Positions 16,769-27,500 of a stretch of 64,000 nucleotides of DNA are shown here, one piece after another. Position numbers and translations under genes: made by a program. The notes under the pieces are model-generated. The model ran no database searches. It saw only the letters and a program-made list of their open reading frames with translations, and was not told the DNA's origin. This stretch comes from Calothrix sp. C42_A2020_038. GTDB taxonomy: Bacteria > Cyanobacteriota > Cyanobacteriia > Cyanobacteriales > Nostocaceae. The stretch covers positions 372,001 through 436,000 of the forward strand of contig JACYLQ010000001.1 in the NCBI GenBank assembly GCA_015272395.1, given 5' to 3'. Within the stretch, counting starts at the first letter, position 1. The number at the start of each line of letters is the position of its first letter.

Positions 16769-16933
16769 AATTTCACCACCTGTATTTTTAGTTATTGCAA
16801 ATATCAGTTTTGAAAGCCTCTAGATACTGAGAGCTAATCTCTGATATTTTCACTTGCTTTTGAGATTAAAGCAGAAATATGCAGAACTTGTGGAGATATG
16901 TATACCTTAACAAAACTTTACAATATTTATACC

Positions 16934-17308
16934 CTAAGATAGATGTCCTAGAATTGTGTCTATCTGGCGAGGTAGTTTCATAGCCTTAAATGGTTTGGTA
17001 ATAATCGCACGTACTCCCAGTTCAGAAAATTGCCTTTGTTCTGCGGCTTGTACTTTTGCGGTTAATAAAATGACTGGGATAGACTGAGTGATAGGATTTG
17101 CCTGCAATGCATGAAAAGTGGCAATGCCGTCCATATCAGGCATCATTACGTCTAATAGTATAACATCAGGGTGTTCATCTACAGCTTTAGCCAAACCCTC
17201 ACTTCCCGAAGCCGCAGTGGAGACTTGCCAACCACCGACTGTTTTGAGAGCAAGTTCAGCTACCGCGCGGATATCGAATTCATCATCAATGATTAAAATA
17301 CGTTTCAT
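16934..17308 (-). CDS. Single-domain response regulator (REC only), cluster A
   Basis: This 124-residue CheY-like receiver has the acidic pocket IIDDE, phospho-acceptor Asp in VILLDVMMPDMDG (~Asp53), Thr in ILLTAK and Lys in ITKPF. No output domain is present, so it is probably a phosphotransfer or switching component. It follows the hybrid kinase with a 22-bp gap and is clearly a paralogue of the REC protein at 24129. Confidence 0.92.
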   Translation of the reverse strand: MKRILIIDDEFDIRAVAELALKTVGGWQVSTAASGSEGLAKAVDEHPDVILLDVMMPDMDGIATFHALQANPITQSIPVILLTAKVQAAEQRQFSELGVRAIITKPFKAMKLPRQIDTILGHLS

Positions 17309-17331
17309 ATTCCTCTTCCGTTGCGCGGTCG

Positions 17332-20300
17332 CTAGGAGTTAGGGGTGGGGTGAACAATGCGGTTAAGTAGGTTGATAACCCGTTGCTCAAATTCCTGTGG
17401 AGTAATGCGTCCTTTAGTGAGATATATAGTTTGACCTAATTTTAAGCGTTGGCGATCGTTTTCATCCAAATCTCTTGCTGTATATACAACCAAAGGAACA
17501 CGACACAAACTGTTATGTTGTCGTAACCAGTCTACTACAGCAAAACCATCACATTCCGGCAAGCCAAGGTCAAGTACTAATAAGTCAGGGATGATATTTT
17601 GACTTACTTGGAGTGCTTCCCGTCCAGTTTGAGCATAAAATGTTTCAATTCCATGACGATTAAACATTGCAATTAGTACCTGCGCTAGGTCTCGGTCGTC
17701 TTCAACAATTAAAACCTTGAGACTCTGATTTTGTCTAGCTAAGGCTTTTTCCAAAGCTTGGCACAATAATTTTAAATTAGGTGGTTTGACAATCCAGTCG
17801 CTGATATCAGCTGGTATCTGACTAGAGTCAGGAAATAAACCACTTAATATTATAACTGGTATGTTTTGAGTATCAATTTGTTGTTTGAGAACTGCTAAAG
17901 TTTCCCATCCATCCATACCGGGCATCATTAAGTTCAGAAGTATTACGGCAGGATGTTGTTGAACTGCCATTTCTACTGCTTCTTGTCCTGATGCAACTGC
18001 CAACACACGATACCCTTGTCGTTGGAGCATAGCTTGGACTACAGACCTAATGTCAGGGTCATCATCACACTGTAGTATTAATGGGGCGCCTTCATCAAGG
18101 TGTATAATATGACTTTGACATGGTAGTACTGGCAAGGTAAAGAAGAAAGTACTACCCTGTCCTAAGATGCTTTCGGCCCAAATTTGCCCGTTATGGTGTT
18201 GTAAAATACTGCGACAAATTGCTAAACCTAAACCAGTTCCACCTTTTTGACGTGAGTCAGAAGCATCAACTTGTTGAAAACGTTCAAATATCGATTCAAT
18301 TTTATCAGCAGGTATACCTCGTCCTTGGTCTTGAACTTTGAACAGGATATGACGAGACGGAGAAAATTCCTCGTTGTTCTCTTGTATTTCTGCACTTAAC
18401 CAAACCGTGGAACCTGGAGGAGAATATTTGATCGCATTGCTCAGTAAATTGGTAAAAACTTGGATAATACGGTCACCATCTGCCCAAATTTGTGCGACAA
18501 GCGGAGAAACAGATATTTTCACCTCTGCTAATTCTGCCATTTCTTCGATGACCTCTACCGATTCAATCATCAAATCAGCAACATTGCAAATTTGTTTGGT
18601 CATTTGAATTTTACCTGACTCGATGCGTTCGATATCAAGGATGTCATTTATTAGGCGTACTAACCTGTCTGTGTTATTGGCAGCAATATTTAACATTCGT
18701 TGAGCTTCTTGTGGTTGACTTTGCAGGATACCACTTGCTAGTAAATCTAAGGCGCCGGAAATTGAAGTTAGCGGTGTGCGTAATTCATGACTAACAACTG
18801 AGACAAATTCATCCTTGAGCCGTTCTACTTCCCGACGGTCGCTAATATCCTTCATAAAACAATAGTGCCCGATGAATTGCTGTTGCGGGTTAAAGGCTTT
18901 CACCATCACGACTTGCTTGTCAAAAATCGAACCATCTTTCCGTATCGCTCTGGCTTCAATTTCAACTTTGCCATTGACCAGCATTCGCTGGTAGGCAGCA
19001 GAAACTTTTTCTCGGTCTTCTGGATGGATACTAAACTGCCAGTTAGAACCAATTAATTCTTCTGGCTGATAACCAATCATACTGGCATAAGCTGGGTTAA
19101 CTTTGACATAATTTCCCTGCGTATCTAACTGAGAAATCCCTTCTACTGCGCTTTCCAAAGCATTACTCATCGCGCGTAGTTCTAATTGCGAATGTAATAG
19201 TTCTTGGCGTTGTATCATTTCTTGCTCTAATAGTTGAGCTTGAGATAGGGCAATGCCAATTTGGTCTGCCAAATGCTTTAACAGTGTAAGCTCAAAGTTA
19301 GTCCAATATCGGGCGCCACTACATTGATGAGCAATTAACAACCCCCAAAGATTTTTCCTAACGAAAATAGGTACCACCAGGTTCGCCTTGACACTGAATT
19401 GTTGGAGGAATTCAACATAACAAGGTAGAATACTGCCATCATAAACGTCGTTAATAGCAGTAATTTGTCCTTCGCGGTATTTATCCAAGTAAACTTCTTG
19501 AAAGCAAGGATCGTAAATGTCTTGTCCGAGTGTGACTTGCCAACCAGGAAATACCGACTCTTGAACGACTCTTCCTGAACCATCTGGGTTCAACCCAAAG
19601 ATTAATACCCGGTCTGCTTGGAGAATTCTTTGTACCTCGGTTACGGTAGTTTGGAGAATATCTTCAATTTGTAAAGATTGACGAATTTTGAGCGTTACTT
19701 CTGCAAACAGTTGTGACCGTAAATTCTGGCGCCGTAATTCCTCTTCTTTCTGTTTAATATCTGTAATATCTCGGCCGATACCAAGGAACCCTGTGATATT
19801 ATTCTCGGCATCGCGTAATGCAGTAACTGATAGTAGGATAGGAAAGCGAGAGCCATCTTTGCGGATGTAAGACCATTCCCGCTCATCTATTTCACCACGA
19901 CGGGCTTTAGCAACAAAAACCTCAAAACCAGGTTCAATTGTAATTGATAATTCCTGTGATATTTCTTGGGCCCGTTGCACGATTTCCAAATGGTCATGGA
20001 TAATTACAGGAGTAGTTTTGTCAACTACCTCGTCTGCTCTATATCCTAACCATCGTTCTGCTGCGGCATTAAAAGTCCGAATCGTACCATCAACTGTAGT
20101 AGAAATAATTGTATAGTTGGCACTGTCTAAAATTGCCTGTTGTAGCATCGTAATCTCTTGTAGTGCGAACTCTGCTCTTTGACGTTCGCCAATTTGAGCT
20201 AATAATGCCTCATTCGCTGCTGCTAAATCTGCCGTTCGTTCTCTAACTCGAATTTCTAAATCATCATGCGTTTTACGTAACGCTGCTTCTGCTTGTTGAC

Positions 20301-20721
20301 GTTCAGTCATCTGCTGTTGCAACTCTCTATTTGCTGCTTCCAGTTGGGCAGGACTCGGTAATGCTAAAGCTTTGGGAATCAAATGCACCAAACATACTGC
20401 TGTGTAAGCTGAAACTACTGCTGTAATTGCTTTAATTATCCCTGATAACCAGTAAGTGGGGTACCAAAGTGTCCATACTTCCATTAAATGAGTAGTTCCG
20501 CAAGCGACAATAAAAGCTGCAAACAACAAAAAAATCCAATTGAAAGGTAAATCCTGGCGCCGTTGTACAAAAGTAAATAAAGTTATAGGTATTGAGTAAT
20601 ATGCAACAGCAACTAATGTATCAGATATTACATGTAATGATAATAGTCCGGGCTTCCAAAGGTAGCAATGTCCGTGGGGGATAAAATAGTTTTGAGTAAA
20701 CAGATATAATAATTGCGACAT
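17332..20721 (-). CDS. Ethylene-receptor-type / cyanobacteriochrome hybrid histidine kinase
   Basis: This is a 1129-residue protein. Residues ~15-115 form three membrane segments with the ETR1 ethylene-binding signature. It includes ISDTLVAVAYYSIPITLF and CGTTH, in which Cys74 and His78 correspond to the Cu(I) ligands Cys65/His69 of ETR1. A coiled coil (125-190) and PAS (~190-325) follow. The GAF (~335-495) carries DPCF (404-407) and Cys434, marks of a DXCF cyanobacteriochrome; Tyr follows Cys434 instead of the usual His. Then come PAS (~515-630), HisKA with His645, HATPase (to ~865) and two receivers. The first receiver has Asn930 at the usual phospho-Asp position; the second has Asp1051. 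The architecture resembles Synechocystis Slr1212 (SynEtr1/UirS) plus receivers, so a joint light and ethylene sensor is likely (inference). Confidence 0.9.
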   Translation of the reverse strand: MSQLLYLFTQNYFIPHGHCYLWKPGLLSLHVISDTLVAVAYYSIPITLFTFVQRRQDLPFNWIFLLFAAFIVACGTTHLMEVWTLWYPTYWLSGIIKAITAVVSAYTAVCLVHLIPKALALPSPAQLEAANRELQQQMTERQQAEAALRKTHDDLEIRVRERTADLAAANEALLAQIGERQRAEFALQEITMLQQAILDSANYTIISTTVDGTIRTFNAAAERWLGYRADEVVDKTTPVIIHDHLEIVQRAQEISQELSITIEPGFEVFVAKARRGEIDEREWSYIRKDGSRFPILLSVTALRDAENNITGFLGIGRDITDIKQKEEELRRQNLRSQLFAEVTLKIRQSLQIEDILQTTVTEVQRILQADRVLIFGLNPDGSGRVVQESVFPGWQVTLGQDIYDPCFQEVYLDKYREGQITAINDVYDGSILPCYVEFLQQFSVKANLVVPIFVRKNLWGLLIAHQCSGARYWTNFELTLLKHLADQIGIALSQAQLLEQEMIQRQELLHSQLELRAMSNALESAVEGISQLDTQGNYVKVNPAYASMIGYQPEELIGSNWQFSIHPEDREKVSAAYQRMLVNGKVEIEARAIRKDGSIFDKQVVMVKAFNPQQQFIGHYCFMKDISDRREVERLKDEFVSVVSHELRTPLTSISGALDLLASGILQSQPQEAQRMLNIAANNTDRLVRLINDILDIERIESGKIQMTKQICNVADLMIESVEVIEEMAELAEVKISVSPLVAQIWADGDRIIQVFTNLLSNAIKYSPPGSTVWLSAEIQENNEEFSPSRHILFKVQDQGRGIPADKIESIFERFQQVDASDSRQKGGTGLGLAICRSILQHHNGQIWAESILGQGSTFFFTLPVLPCQSHIIHLDEGAPLILQCDDDPDIRSVVQAMLQRQGYRVLAVASGQEAVEMAVQQHPAVILLNLMMPGMDGWETLAVLKQQIDTQNIPVIILSGLFPDSSQIPADISDWIVKPPNLKLLCQALEKALARQNQSLKVLIVEDDRDLAQVLIAMFNRHGIETFYAQTGREALQVSQNIIPDLLVLDLGLPECDGFAVVDWLRQHNSLCRVPLVVYTARDLDENDRQRLKLGQTIYLTKGRITPQEFEQRVINLLNRIVHPTPNS

Positions 20722-20791
20722 ATTGCCTCCTGTAACTGGGCATCAAGTCGTGTAAATAAATATAGATATTGAAAATAAAAGTCTGTAAAAC

Positions 20792-23116
20792 TTAGTTTGT
20801 TTCTGCTGCTTTTTGCTGTTCGAGAACTGCATTGGCAACTCGATACAAAGCTTCAACATCGGCGCCATCTTCAGGATACTGAGCAATGCCAGTATTAAAA
20901 GTGAGATATAGTGTGTCAATAGTAGTTGTATCTGATTGATGTAAACTTTTGATAACTTCAGATAGGCACCGTGAAGCTTCAATTCTAGTCATACCACATA
21001 TTCCAACAACAAATTCTGTACCACCCCAACGACCCACCACATCCTCGCTGTGGAAATTTAACCGTAAAATTCTACCCAAACGAGATAAGACACGATCTCC
21101 AACAACATAACCATACTGCTGATTAATCTGTTTGAGTTTACCTACTTCTACAATTGCCAAACAAAATGGCTGATGGTAAGTTTGACTCCACTGTATACAC
21201 CGAGTTAATTCCTGGATAGACTTAGAACGATTGGCTACACCAGTTAAAACATCTGTTTCTGCTAAACTCTTTAACAAACGGGTTCTTTCTAAACGATTAA
21301 GAATGCGTGTTACTAATTCGGCTTTCACAATTGGCTTACTGATGTAATCATCGGCGCCAGCAATAAATACCTGTTGTCTTGTTTTTGCGTCTTTGTGTGC
21401 TGTCAAAAATAGAATTGGCACTCCGCTCCACCGAGAATCACTACGAACCACTTTGCATAATTCGATACCATTAATTTCAGGCATTTGCACATCTAAGATG
21501 AGCAAGTCAGGAGCAACAGCTGTCATTACTTCCCAAAAACACAAAGGGTCTGCAAGGGTATAAACTTTACAACCCCAAGGTGTGAGTAAATTGTGGAGAG
21601 CAGTTAAGATCTGGGGGTCATCATCTACAACCATTATCCTTGCTTCGGCAACACGAGTATTTTGTAGTACTTGAGTTACCATTTTCAGAACTTGGATGGA
21701 TGATGTCGGTTTTTGTAATACTCCACGTCCACCAAGACGAGCAATTTTTACTCGGTCGATCAAACTGTCTCGCGCGGTGGTGACAACGACTGGTAATGGG
21801 GGAGTGCGGTTTGTTAATTCCGTGAGTAAAGACAGAGTAGATTCTACGGTATCACTATAGGAAAGGTCGAGTAACACTATATCAGGGCAAGAATCTTCGA
21901 TTAAATTTCTCGCTGTCATGGGGTCACAAGTCCCTTGTATTCGTATACCCCAGCTACTTCCATGATTAATTAAATCATCTGTCAGTTCTCGATCTTGATC
22001 AACAACCAACAGTAATGGGTTTTCCAAAGTTGGTGTACTATTTACAAGTGCTTCGGTTTCTTCACCATTCATGCTTTGCAAGCAATCGCGTAAAGTATGA
22101 ACTAGTTGGGAAAGATGAATAATTTGAGAATTATCTAACCTTACCCCATCGACAAAAAAAGATTCTATCTCACTTGCTAGATAAGAACCTTTGTCTGACC
22201 CAAACATTCCCAGCGAACCGACCAGCTTATGAGCTTCTTGCCTCACTTTTGACCGCGCGTCTTCACTGAGCAACTGATTTTGTAATAATGTATTAGAAGC
22301 TTCCTCAATTACAGAAACACGCTGATTAAGAGTTTGTGCAACCTGCTCCCAAACTTGAGAAACACCAGTTGTGATTTGATTTTGGATTGGAGATTGTGAA
22401 CCCTCTTTACGTCTCTGTATTTGTGCTTTACCTTTTTCCTTATCAGCTGGTTTGAGACGATAACCTATTCCATACACTGTTTCAATGGGTTCATCATCAA
22501 CTCCCGCAGCTTTCAGCTTTTGACGTAACCCTTTAATATGAGAACGTACTGTATCATCTGAAGGGGGTTCTTCAAACGACCACAAATGCTCTATTAGCAT
22601 TCCGCAACTAAATACTCTATGGGTGTTACGGAGAAAAAGTTCTAGTAAGCTATATTCTTTGGGTGTTAAGTGTAAAAGTTGACCATTACAGGTGACAGAA
22701 CAAGTACTGGGGTCAAGTTGCAAATTGTGCCATACAAGTGTTGGTGGTACACTTGAACCGCCCCGACGCAATAAAGCTCGAATTCGAGCTAATAATTCTT
22801 GAAAATCAAAGGGTTTGGCGAGAAAATCATCGGCGCCAGCATCCAAACCCATCACTTTATTCGTGCTAGTATCTTGGGCAGTGAGTAAGAGAATGGGTGT
22901 TTTATTACCTTGAGAGCGTAATTTCCGACAAAGACTAATTCCGTCCAGTTTTGGGAGCATCACATCGAGCAAAATCAAGTCATAAGTGAAGCAATCCAAA
23001 AGTTCCCAAGCCGCTTCACCATCTTTTGCAAAATCAACGGTATAATGCTGCTCATTTAAAACCTTGGCTAACCTTCCGATAATTAAATCATCATCTTCAA
23101 CTACAATAATTCTCAT
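20792..23116 (-). CDS. REC-wHTH-Hpt-REC-REC-GGDEF multidomain response regulator
   Basis: This 774-residue protein has a receiver (Asp51), an OmpR/PhoB-type winged helix (~125-222, LTPKEYSLLELF, GIGYRLKP) and an Hpt domain (His296 in EAHKLVGSLGMFG). A receiver-like segment (~368-475, Asp417), a receiver (~492-610, Asp542) and a GGDEF domain (~618-770) follow. The GGDEF signature reads GGTEF (698-702) and the metal-binding Asp-rich loop is altered (VEVGKLKQINQQYG), so diguanylate cyclase activity is doubtful. It can bind DNA, receive and relay phosphate, and possibly bind nucleotide. It is the first gene of the operon with the hybrid kinase (70-bp gap) and the REC protein. Confidence 0.9.
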   Translation of the reverse strand: MRIIVVEDDDLIIGRLAKVLNEQHYTVDFAKDGEAAWELLDCFTYDLILLDVMLPKLDGISLCRKLRSQGNKTPILLLTAQDTSTNKVMGLDAGADDFLAKPFDFQELLARIRALLRRGGSSVPPTLVWHNLQLDPSTCSVTCNGQLLHLTPKEYSLLELFLRNTHRVFSCGMLIEHLWSFEEPPSDDTVRSHIKGLRQKLKAAGVDDEPIETVYGIGYRLKPADKEKGKAQIQRRKEGSQSPIQNQITTGVSQVWEQVAQTLNQRVSVIEEASNTLLQNQLLSEDARSKVRQEAHKLVGSLGMFGSDKGSYLASEIESFFVDGVRLDNSQIIHLSQLVHTLRDCLQSMNGEETEALVNSTPTLENPLLLVVDQDRELTDDLINHGSSWGIRIQGTCDPMTARNLIEDSCPDIVLLDLSYSDTVESTLSLLTELTNRTPPLPVVVTTARDSLIDRVKIARLGGRGVLQKPTSSIQVLKMVTQVLQNTRVAEARIMVVDDDPQILTALHNLLTPWGCKVYTLADPLCFWEVMTAVAPDLLILDVQMPEINGIELCKVVRSDSRWSGVPILFLTAHKDAKTRQQVFIAGADDYISKPIVKAELVTRILNRLERTRLLKSLAETDVLTGVANRSKSIQELTRCIQWSQTYHQPFCLAIVEVGKLKQINQQYGYVVGDRVLSRLGRILRLNFHSEDVVGRWGGTEFVVGICGMTRIEASRCLSEVIKSLHQSDTTTIDTLYLTFNTGIAQYPEDGADVEALYRVANAVLEQQKAAETN

Positions 23117-23556
23117 TGAACATTTGTACGCTTTGACTATTTTCGACTATCTCTTACATCCAATTTAATTTTAGATTCTGGCAAGTGACAAAAATCCTAA
23201 GACAATTAAAACTAAATTAGGCGCCAAGTACTTTCAGATTCCTGATTTCTTTAAGAATAACATTCGTAAATAGAGGGTGATACCCTTTGTCACATTTGAA
23301 AATTATTGTAGAGACATAGCAATGCTACGTCTCTACAAGGTTTTTATTACTAACCTACCAAAATTAATGACGCGAATCACTACTGGTTCATGTTAAAAGT
23401 TTTGGGTGGTAGAAAGATTGGCAACGGATGATTAACGGATGTAACGGATAGTTGATTTGACATAGCGAAAATTTGTTTGTAATCAATAATGCATCCGTTG
23501 CTCCCCTAACACCTCAAAATTAATGACACGAACCACTAGTCACAACAAACCACTAT
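23117..23556. other. 440-bp intergenic region with repeats
   Basis: It contains a GTAGAGAC-type palindrome (23308-23336), two copies of the motif AATTAATGACRCGAAYCACT (near 23358 and 23514) and AACGGAT repeats between them (23418-23450). It probably also holds the promoter of the operon starting at 23116. No coding sequence is seen. Confidence 0.5.
23308..23336. repeat. GTAGAGACG-family palindrome, copy 2
   Basis: GTAGAGACATAGC and GCTACGTCTCTAC pair with one mismatch around AAT. Confidence 0.8.
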
Positions 23557-23718
23557 CTAATAATGTTTCTTGTCTGCTGGGTCTCCTTCAAAAGGTTGAA
23601 CTCCGCTTTCAGGATAGTCATCGTCTCTAGGTGCAAATATTCTGGCAACTGCACCAGAAATAAAATTGATAATTTTTTGTGGAACTTCTTTGATGGCTTG
23701 TAAGGTAGTGTTAGACAT
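23557..23718 (-). CDS. Small conserved cyanobacterial protein (53 residues)
   Basis: The ORF starts at the ATG at 23718 with AGAGGA in front and ends at TAG. It has an amphipathic N-terminal half (IKEVPQKIINFISGAVARIF) and an acidic tail with DDDYPESGVQPFEGDPADK, a pattern I recognise from short hypothetical proteins of filamentous cyanobacteria. Function is unknown; membrane-surface association through the N-terminal helix is possible. It lies 39 bp downstream of another small ORF on the same strand. Confidence 0.65.
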   Translation of the reverse strand: MSNTTLQAIKEVPQKIINFISGAVARIFAPRDDDYPESGVQPFEGDPADKKHY

Positions 23719-23757
23719 ATTTCCTCTCCCTGAGTGATTAAATCAACTGATGAGACT

Positions 23758-23949
23758 TCATTTCAACTCAAAATTCCAACATTTATCTAGAAGTTGCACT
23801 GTATCTAGTTTCCAGCAAGAATTAAGTAGTCGCACTTTATATTCATGCCAAAATCTAAATGGATTGATAAATTTTTTATCTTTACTTAGTGGCTGAGTTA
23901 AGTACTGCCACAAGGGAAATCTAGCTCGTATAGGTAGCTGCTTCATCAT
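23758..23949 (-). CDS. Small basic protein of unknown function (63 residues)
   Basis: This is a short, Trp- and Lys-rich reading frame (FPLWQYLTQP, FINPFRFWHEYKVRLLNSCW). It has no signal peptide, only a weak GAGCGGAA ribosome site, and no family I know. It sits between the REC gene at 24129 and the conserved 53-residue gene, on the same strand as both. It may be genuine, but chance coding cannot be excluded. Confidence 0.4.
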   Translation of the reverse strand: MMKQLPIRARFPLWQYLTQPLSKDKKFINPFRFWHEYKVRLLNSCWKLDTVQLLDKCWNFELK

Positions 23950-24128
23950 ACGTTCCGCTCTTTGCCATTATAGAGAAACGTTTAATAGTCGCCCGTAAAA
24001 ATTAATCCTCCACTGTTCAGCCTTTTTTTCATATCGAGCCTTGTGGCTCTACTTTCAGAATAAGCAAAAAATTTGAGGAAATTGTGAGGTACCATGACGC
24101 ATATAAAATAACCAAAACGTATCGTAAT

Positions 24129-24509
24129 TTATAATTCCCAACCTAATACTGATGCGACTTGATTTGCGAGTTCGATGGGGTTGAAAGGTTTGGCTATAGC
24201 ATCTCTAATTCCTAAATCAGCATAACGGCGCCTATCACTGGCTTGTATTTTTGCTGTTAATAATATTACAGGTATTTCTGTAGTTGCAGGGTTAGCTTTA
24301 AGCTTCTCAAATGTAGTGATACCATCCATATCAGGCATCATGACATCAAGTAAAATAGCATCCGGATGTTCGGTTTCGGCTTTCAAAATGCCTTCTTTTC
24401 CAGAGCTTGCGGTTAATACTCTCCAACCCGCGACGGTTTCCAAACAAATCTTGGTAACTTCTTGGATATACTCTTCGTTATCAACCACTAACACCCGTTT
24501 GCTCATCAT
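24129..24509 (-). CDS. Single-domain response regulator (REC only), cluster B
   Basis: This 126-residue receiver has VVDNEE as the acidic pocket (one Asp replaced by Asn), phospho-acceptor Asp in AILLDVMMPDMDG, Thr in ILLTAK and Lys in IAKPF. Its ATG overlaps the stop of the 1589-residue kinase by 4 bp (24506-24509), implying translational coupling. It is a close paralogue of the REC at 16934, and both sit directly downstream of a hybrid kinase. Confidence 0.92.
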   Translation of the reverse strand: MMSKRVLVVDNEEYIQEVTKICLETVAGWRVLTASSGKEGILKAETEHPDAILLDVMMPDMDGITTFEKLKANPATTEIPVILLTAKIQASDRRRYADLGIRDAIAKPFNPIELANQVASVLGWEL

Positions 24510-27500
24510 GATAACCTCCTAGAAAGGCGATTTTGGGTTAGCTGACCAATCAAGTCCATGACTTTTTGCTCGAATTCCTGTTCAGTTGTTTGCCCTTTAG
24601 TCAGAAACTCAGTATGCCCAAGTTTAAGTCTATTACGTTCGACATCATTTAAATCGCGCGTCGAATAAACAAGTAAGGGAATGTTATAAAGACGATTGTG
24701 CTGTTGTAACCACTCCACAACATTAAAACCATCTAATTCCGGCAATAAATCCAGAATTATTAAGTCAGGGTTAACTTCTTGGCTAGTACGGATGGCTTCT
24801 TTTGCGGTTTTAGCCAAAAAAGTCTCAACTCCGTAACTTTTTAGAAGTGTAGTTAACATTGGAGCTAAGTTTTCATCATCTTCAACTATTAACACCCGAA
24901 CTTGTTTGGGATTTCCCAGTACTTGCGATAATGAACGTAAAAGTGAGTTGTCTCGAACGGGTTTACAAATCCACTCTGCAAAGTCTTGAGTCAGCTGCTG
25001 ATAATTATCGGGAGTACAAAAACTACAAATCACGATGGGAATATCTTTAGTATCTTGTCGCTGTTTCAAAATTCCCATCACTTCCCAACCATTCATCCCT
25101 GGCATGACTAAATCGAGTAAAATCACGTCAGGATGTTGGTTAACAGCTAATTCGATTGCGACTTCTCCCGAATCTGCTGTTAGTACTAAGTAACCTTTTT
25201 CTTCGAGTAGCATTTTTAGCTGACTTATAATCCGTGCGTCATCATCGCAAATTAGAATGCTAGGTGCTTCCTGATTCGTTGGATGTTGGATTTCAATAGT
25301 TGGTAATTTACTGATAGGTAGGGTGAAGTAAAAACTACTTCCCTCATCTACAACACTTTCTACCCATATGCGTCCATCATGCTGCTGGACAATGCTTTTG
25401 CAAATTGCTAAACCTAAACCAGTACCGTCTTGTCTACGAGAATCTGAAGCGTCTACCTGTTGAAACCGCTCAAAAATAGTTTCGAGCTTATCTTTAGGAA
25501 CACCACGTCCAGTATCTCTAACGTTTAATACAACCTCCGATTCTTGCGGAATAGCTTCTAGGTAAACAGTACTATTAGGTTTAGAAAATTTAATGGCATT
25601 ACTTAATAAGTTAGTTAAAGTTTGAATAATCCGGTCTGGGTCAGCCCAAACATTTATCGATAAATTAGTTATTGATAAACTGACTTGTGCTTTATCGGCT
25701 AGAGGCTGCATAATGTTAACAGCTTGAGCAATCAAATCAGCCAAGTTACATATTTGTTTTTCCATCTTGACTTTACCCGACTCGATGCGTTCGATGTCGA
25801 GGATGTCATTAATCAACCTCACCAAACGTTCGGTACTGTCAGTTGCAATTTGTAGTAAACGTTTACCTTGTTCAGACTCAGATTTGATCAAACCGCTTGC
25901 AAGCATTCCTAATGAACCATGAATCGAAGTTAAAGGTGTTCTGAGTTCGTGACTAACAACGGAGACAAACTCATCTTTCATGCGTTCAATTTGCTTCCTC
26001 TCGCTGATATCTTGCAAATAAACTGTATAAATTATATCATCACCTAAATTTAATTTAGAAATTGAAGCTTCTGCAGGAAATTCGGTACCATCTTTACGTC
26101 GTGCATATATTTCTTGACGTTCAGCCATTCTTCGTGATTGATTTGGAGAGGCGCCAAATTGTTCGACATATTTTGAATGTATCTGAGTGTACCTGTTGGG
26201 TAATAAGATATTCAAATGTTTGCCAATGACTTCTGATGCAGAATAGCCAAATATTTTCTCTGCACCCGAATTGAATAACGTAATACATTGATTTTTATCG
26301 ATGGAAATAATCGCATCATCGGCAATATTAACTATACCTGCAAATAAAGCTTGAGAATTTCGTAATGCTTGCTGTGTGAGTAAACGTTGTTCAAGTTCTG
26401 ATTGTAAATTATGGTTTGTTTGTACCAATTGAGATGTTCTTTCGGAAACACGCAATTCCAAGTCTTGATTTGCTTGTTGTAATAACTCTTCGCTTTTCCT
26501 TAATGCAGCTTCTACATGCTCACGTTCTTCTTTTTGGCGTAAAGCCATAATACCATAAGACAAATCAGCAGCTAGTTCCTCTAGTAGTTTTATTTCTTCA
26601 GTATCAAAAACATTTTTGTCTGCTGCGTAAATACTAATGGCGCCAAATGGTTGGTTGTTGGATACTAGGGGTAGGGAGATAACACCTGCAAAACCACGTT
26701 TACGAGCTTCAGACACCCATGCAACATCTTGATTATGACAACTGTCTTGAATATCTTGGACAATAAATGTTTTACCAGTACTAATTGCCGTGGTGGTAGC
26801 ATTTGGTTCTTGGGATATATCATCCAAGTTCAAATTTAAAGATTGTAAATATCCGGAATCATAACCAGATTGGGCAGCAATATTAACAGTTAATTGTGGA
26901 GAATTTTGTGTAAACCCTACCCAAGCTAACTTGTAACCACCAGTTGATGTAATGATATTACATACATTATGTAGTAAATCAGATTCATTTTGCGCTCGAA
27001 CAACTGCTTGGTTGCAAGCACTAAGTGTTTTAAAAATACGGCTAATTTTAGAAATATCAGCTTTAGCTTGTTTACATTGGGAAATATCACGAGTAATACC
27101 CAATAATACTATAGTTCCATCTGATTGTTGCAAAGGTACAGCATGGGTTTGCAACCATCGACGATTCTCTTTACAGGTAATGATTTCAAATTCTAATGTA
27201 CCGGAGGTGCCTGTAAATATTTTTTGATTCAGATCTTGAAATGCATCGTGAAATTCGGGAGCAATTAAAGAGTAAACATTTTTACCAATGACATCATCAA
27301 CTTGTTCAGCTTCAACAATTGCCAATCCAGCAGGATTCATTTCGAGTAAAGTTCCATCCTGTGCGACCAATTTAACACATTCTGGTTCCGCATTAAATAT
27401 AGTGCGCCAATATGAACAATCATGGTCATTAGATTGATTTTTACTGATACTGTGTAATAACCTGTTGCGTTCTAAACGGTTAATAATGCGAGTCACAAGT

